Of a DNA stretch of 23,798 nt, positions 23,746 to 23,798 are shown in pieces; the first letter of the stretch is position 1; each line of letters starts with the position of its first letter. Position numbers and translations under genes: made by a program. Below the pieces are notes generated by a model. It made no database searches. It saw only the letters and a program-made list of their open reading frames with translations, and was not told the origin of the DNA. Origin of the DNA: JAAZLS01 sp964585925 (lineage in GTDB: Bacteria; Bacillota; Dethiobacteria; DTU022); NCBI GenBank assembly GCA_964585925.1, contig CAZPFS010000028.1, positions 1-23,798 of the forward strand, written 5' to 3'.

Positions 23746-23798
23746 TGCTTTTACCGACCCATTTTGACCTTAAATTGACGGCCCAAATTGTCAGCTAA
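23746..23798. mobile_element. Probable end of an IS element (IS21-like) interrupting the integrase
   Basis: Homology to the integrase ends at about 23744. The new sequence begins TGCTTTTACCGACCC and contains spaced related words: CATTTTGACC, AAATTGACGG and AAATTGTCAG. Terminal TG and several short repeats near the end are features of IS21-family elements. Only about 50 bases are in the window, so no transposase is visible and the family is a guess. Confidence 0.4.

Noticed and set aside
1..23798. CRISPR array or defence system
   Set aside because: No regularly spaced repeats with unique spacers and no cas, restriction or abortive-infection genes were seen.

Overview
The window looks like chromosome from an anaerobic Gram-positive bacterium of the Clostridia, possibly Peptococcaceae-like. 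This is inferred from gene content and signals and was not tested by search. The signals are strong AAGGAGG-type ribosome binding sites, frequent TTG/GTG starts, canonical sigma-A promoters at the tRNAs, a clostridial LysM protein, an NfeD-slipin pair, an ADP-forming acyl-CoA synthetase and a group IIC intron remnant.

Layout. 1-2142: a MATE-family exporter (+) behind a promoter and a possibly structured leader, converging through a strong terminator on a small two-LysM protein (-). 2336-5970: two overlapping ABC exporter genes (+) that form a heterodimeric exporter with one degenerate ATPase site. 6038-11697: a minus-strand run holding a tyrosine phenol-lyase, a zinc-ribbon Nudix hydrolase, an Ogt/alkyltransferase-like protein whose active-site cysteine is threonine, and a DHHW/SGNH-like protein with an MBOAT O-acyltransferase (polymer acylation pair). 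11698-12006: a non-coding leader with repeated hairpin motifs. 12007-13110: alanine dehydrogenase (-). 13395-13650: a group II intron remnant just behind the terminator of tRNA-Leu(CAG). 13793-15922: slipin and NfeD (-). 16155-17146: nucleoside diphosphate kinase and S-adenosylmethionine decarboxylase (-). 17530-19653: fused ADP-forming acyl-CoA synthetase (+) behind a 0.38 kb divergent regulatory region. 19785-22680: trkA-trkH potassium uptake operon (-). 22998-23074: tRNA-Pro(GGG), followed by repeats, the C-terminal half of a phage-type integrase (-) and, at the window edge, what appears to be the end of an IS element that cut the integrase.

How the genes fit together (inference). Tyrosine phenol-lyase (tyrosine to phenol, pyruvate and ammonia), alanine dehydrogenase (alanine/pyruvate/NH4+) and an ADP-forming acyl-CoA synthetase (ATP from acyl-CoA) suit amino-acid fermentation. 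TrkAH, the exporters, NfeD-slipin and the acyltransferase pair serve the envelope. The two tRNA genes mark the two sites of mobile DNA.

The most interesting observations are the PTHRV alkyltransferase homologue, the repeated motif in the leader of the acyltransferase operon, the intron fossil at a terminator, and the layered integrase/IS debris beside tRNA-Pro. No complete new defence or mobile system is visible.
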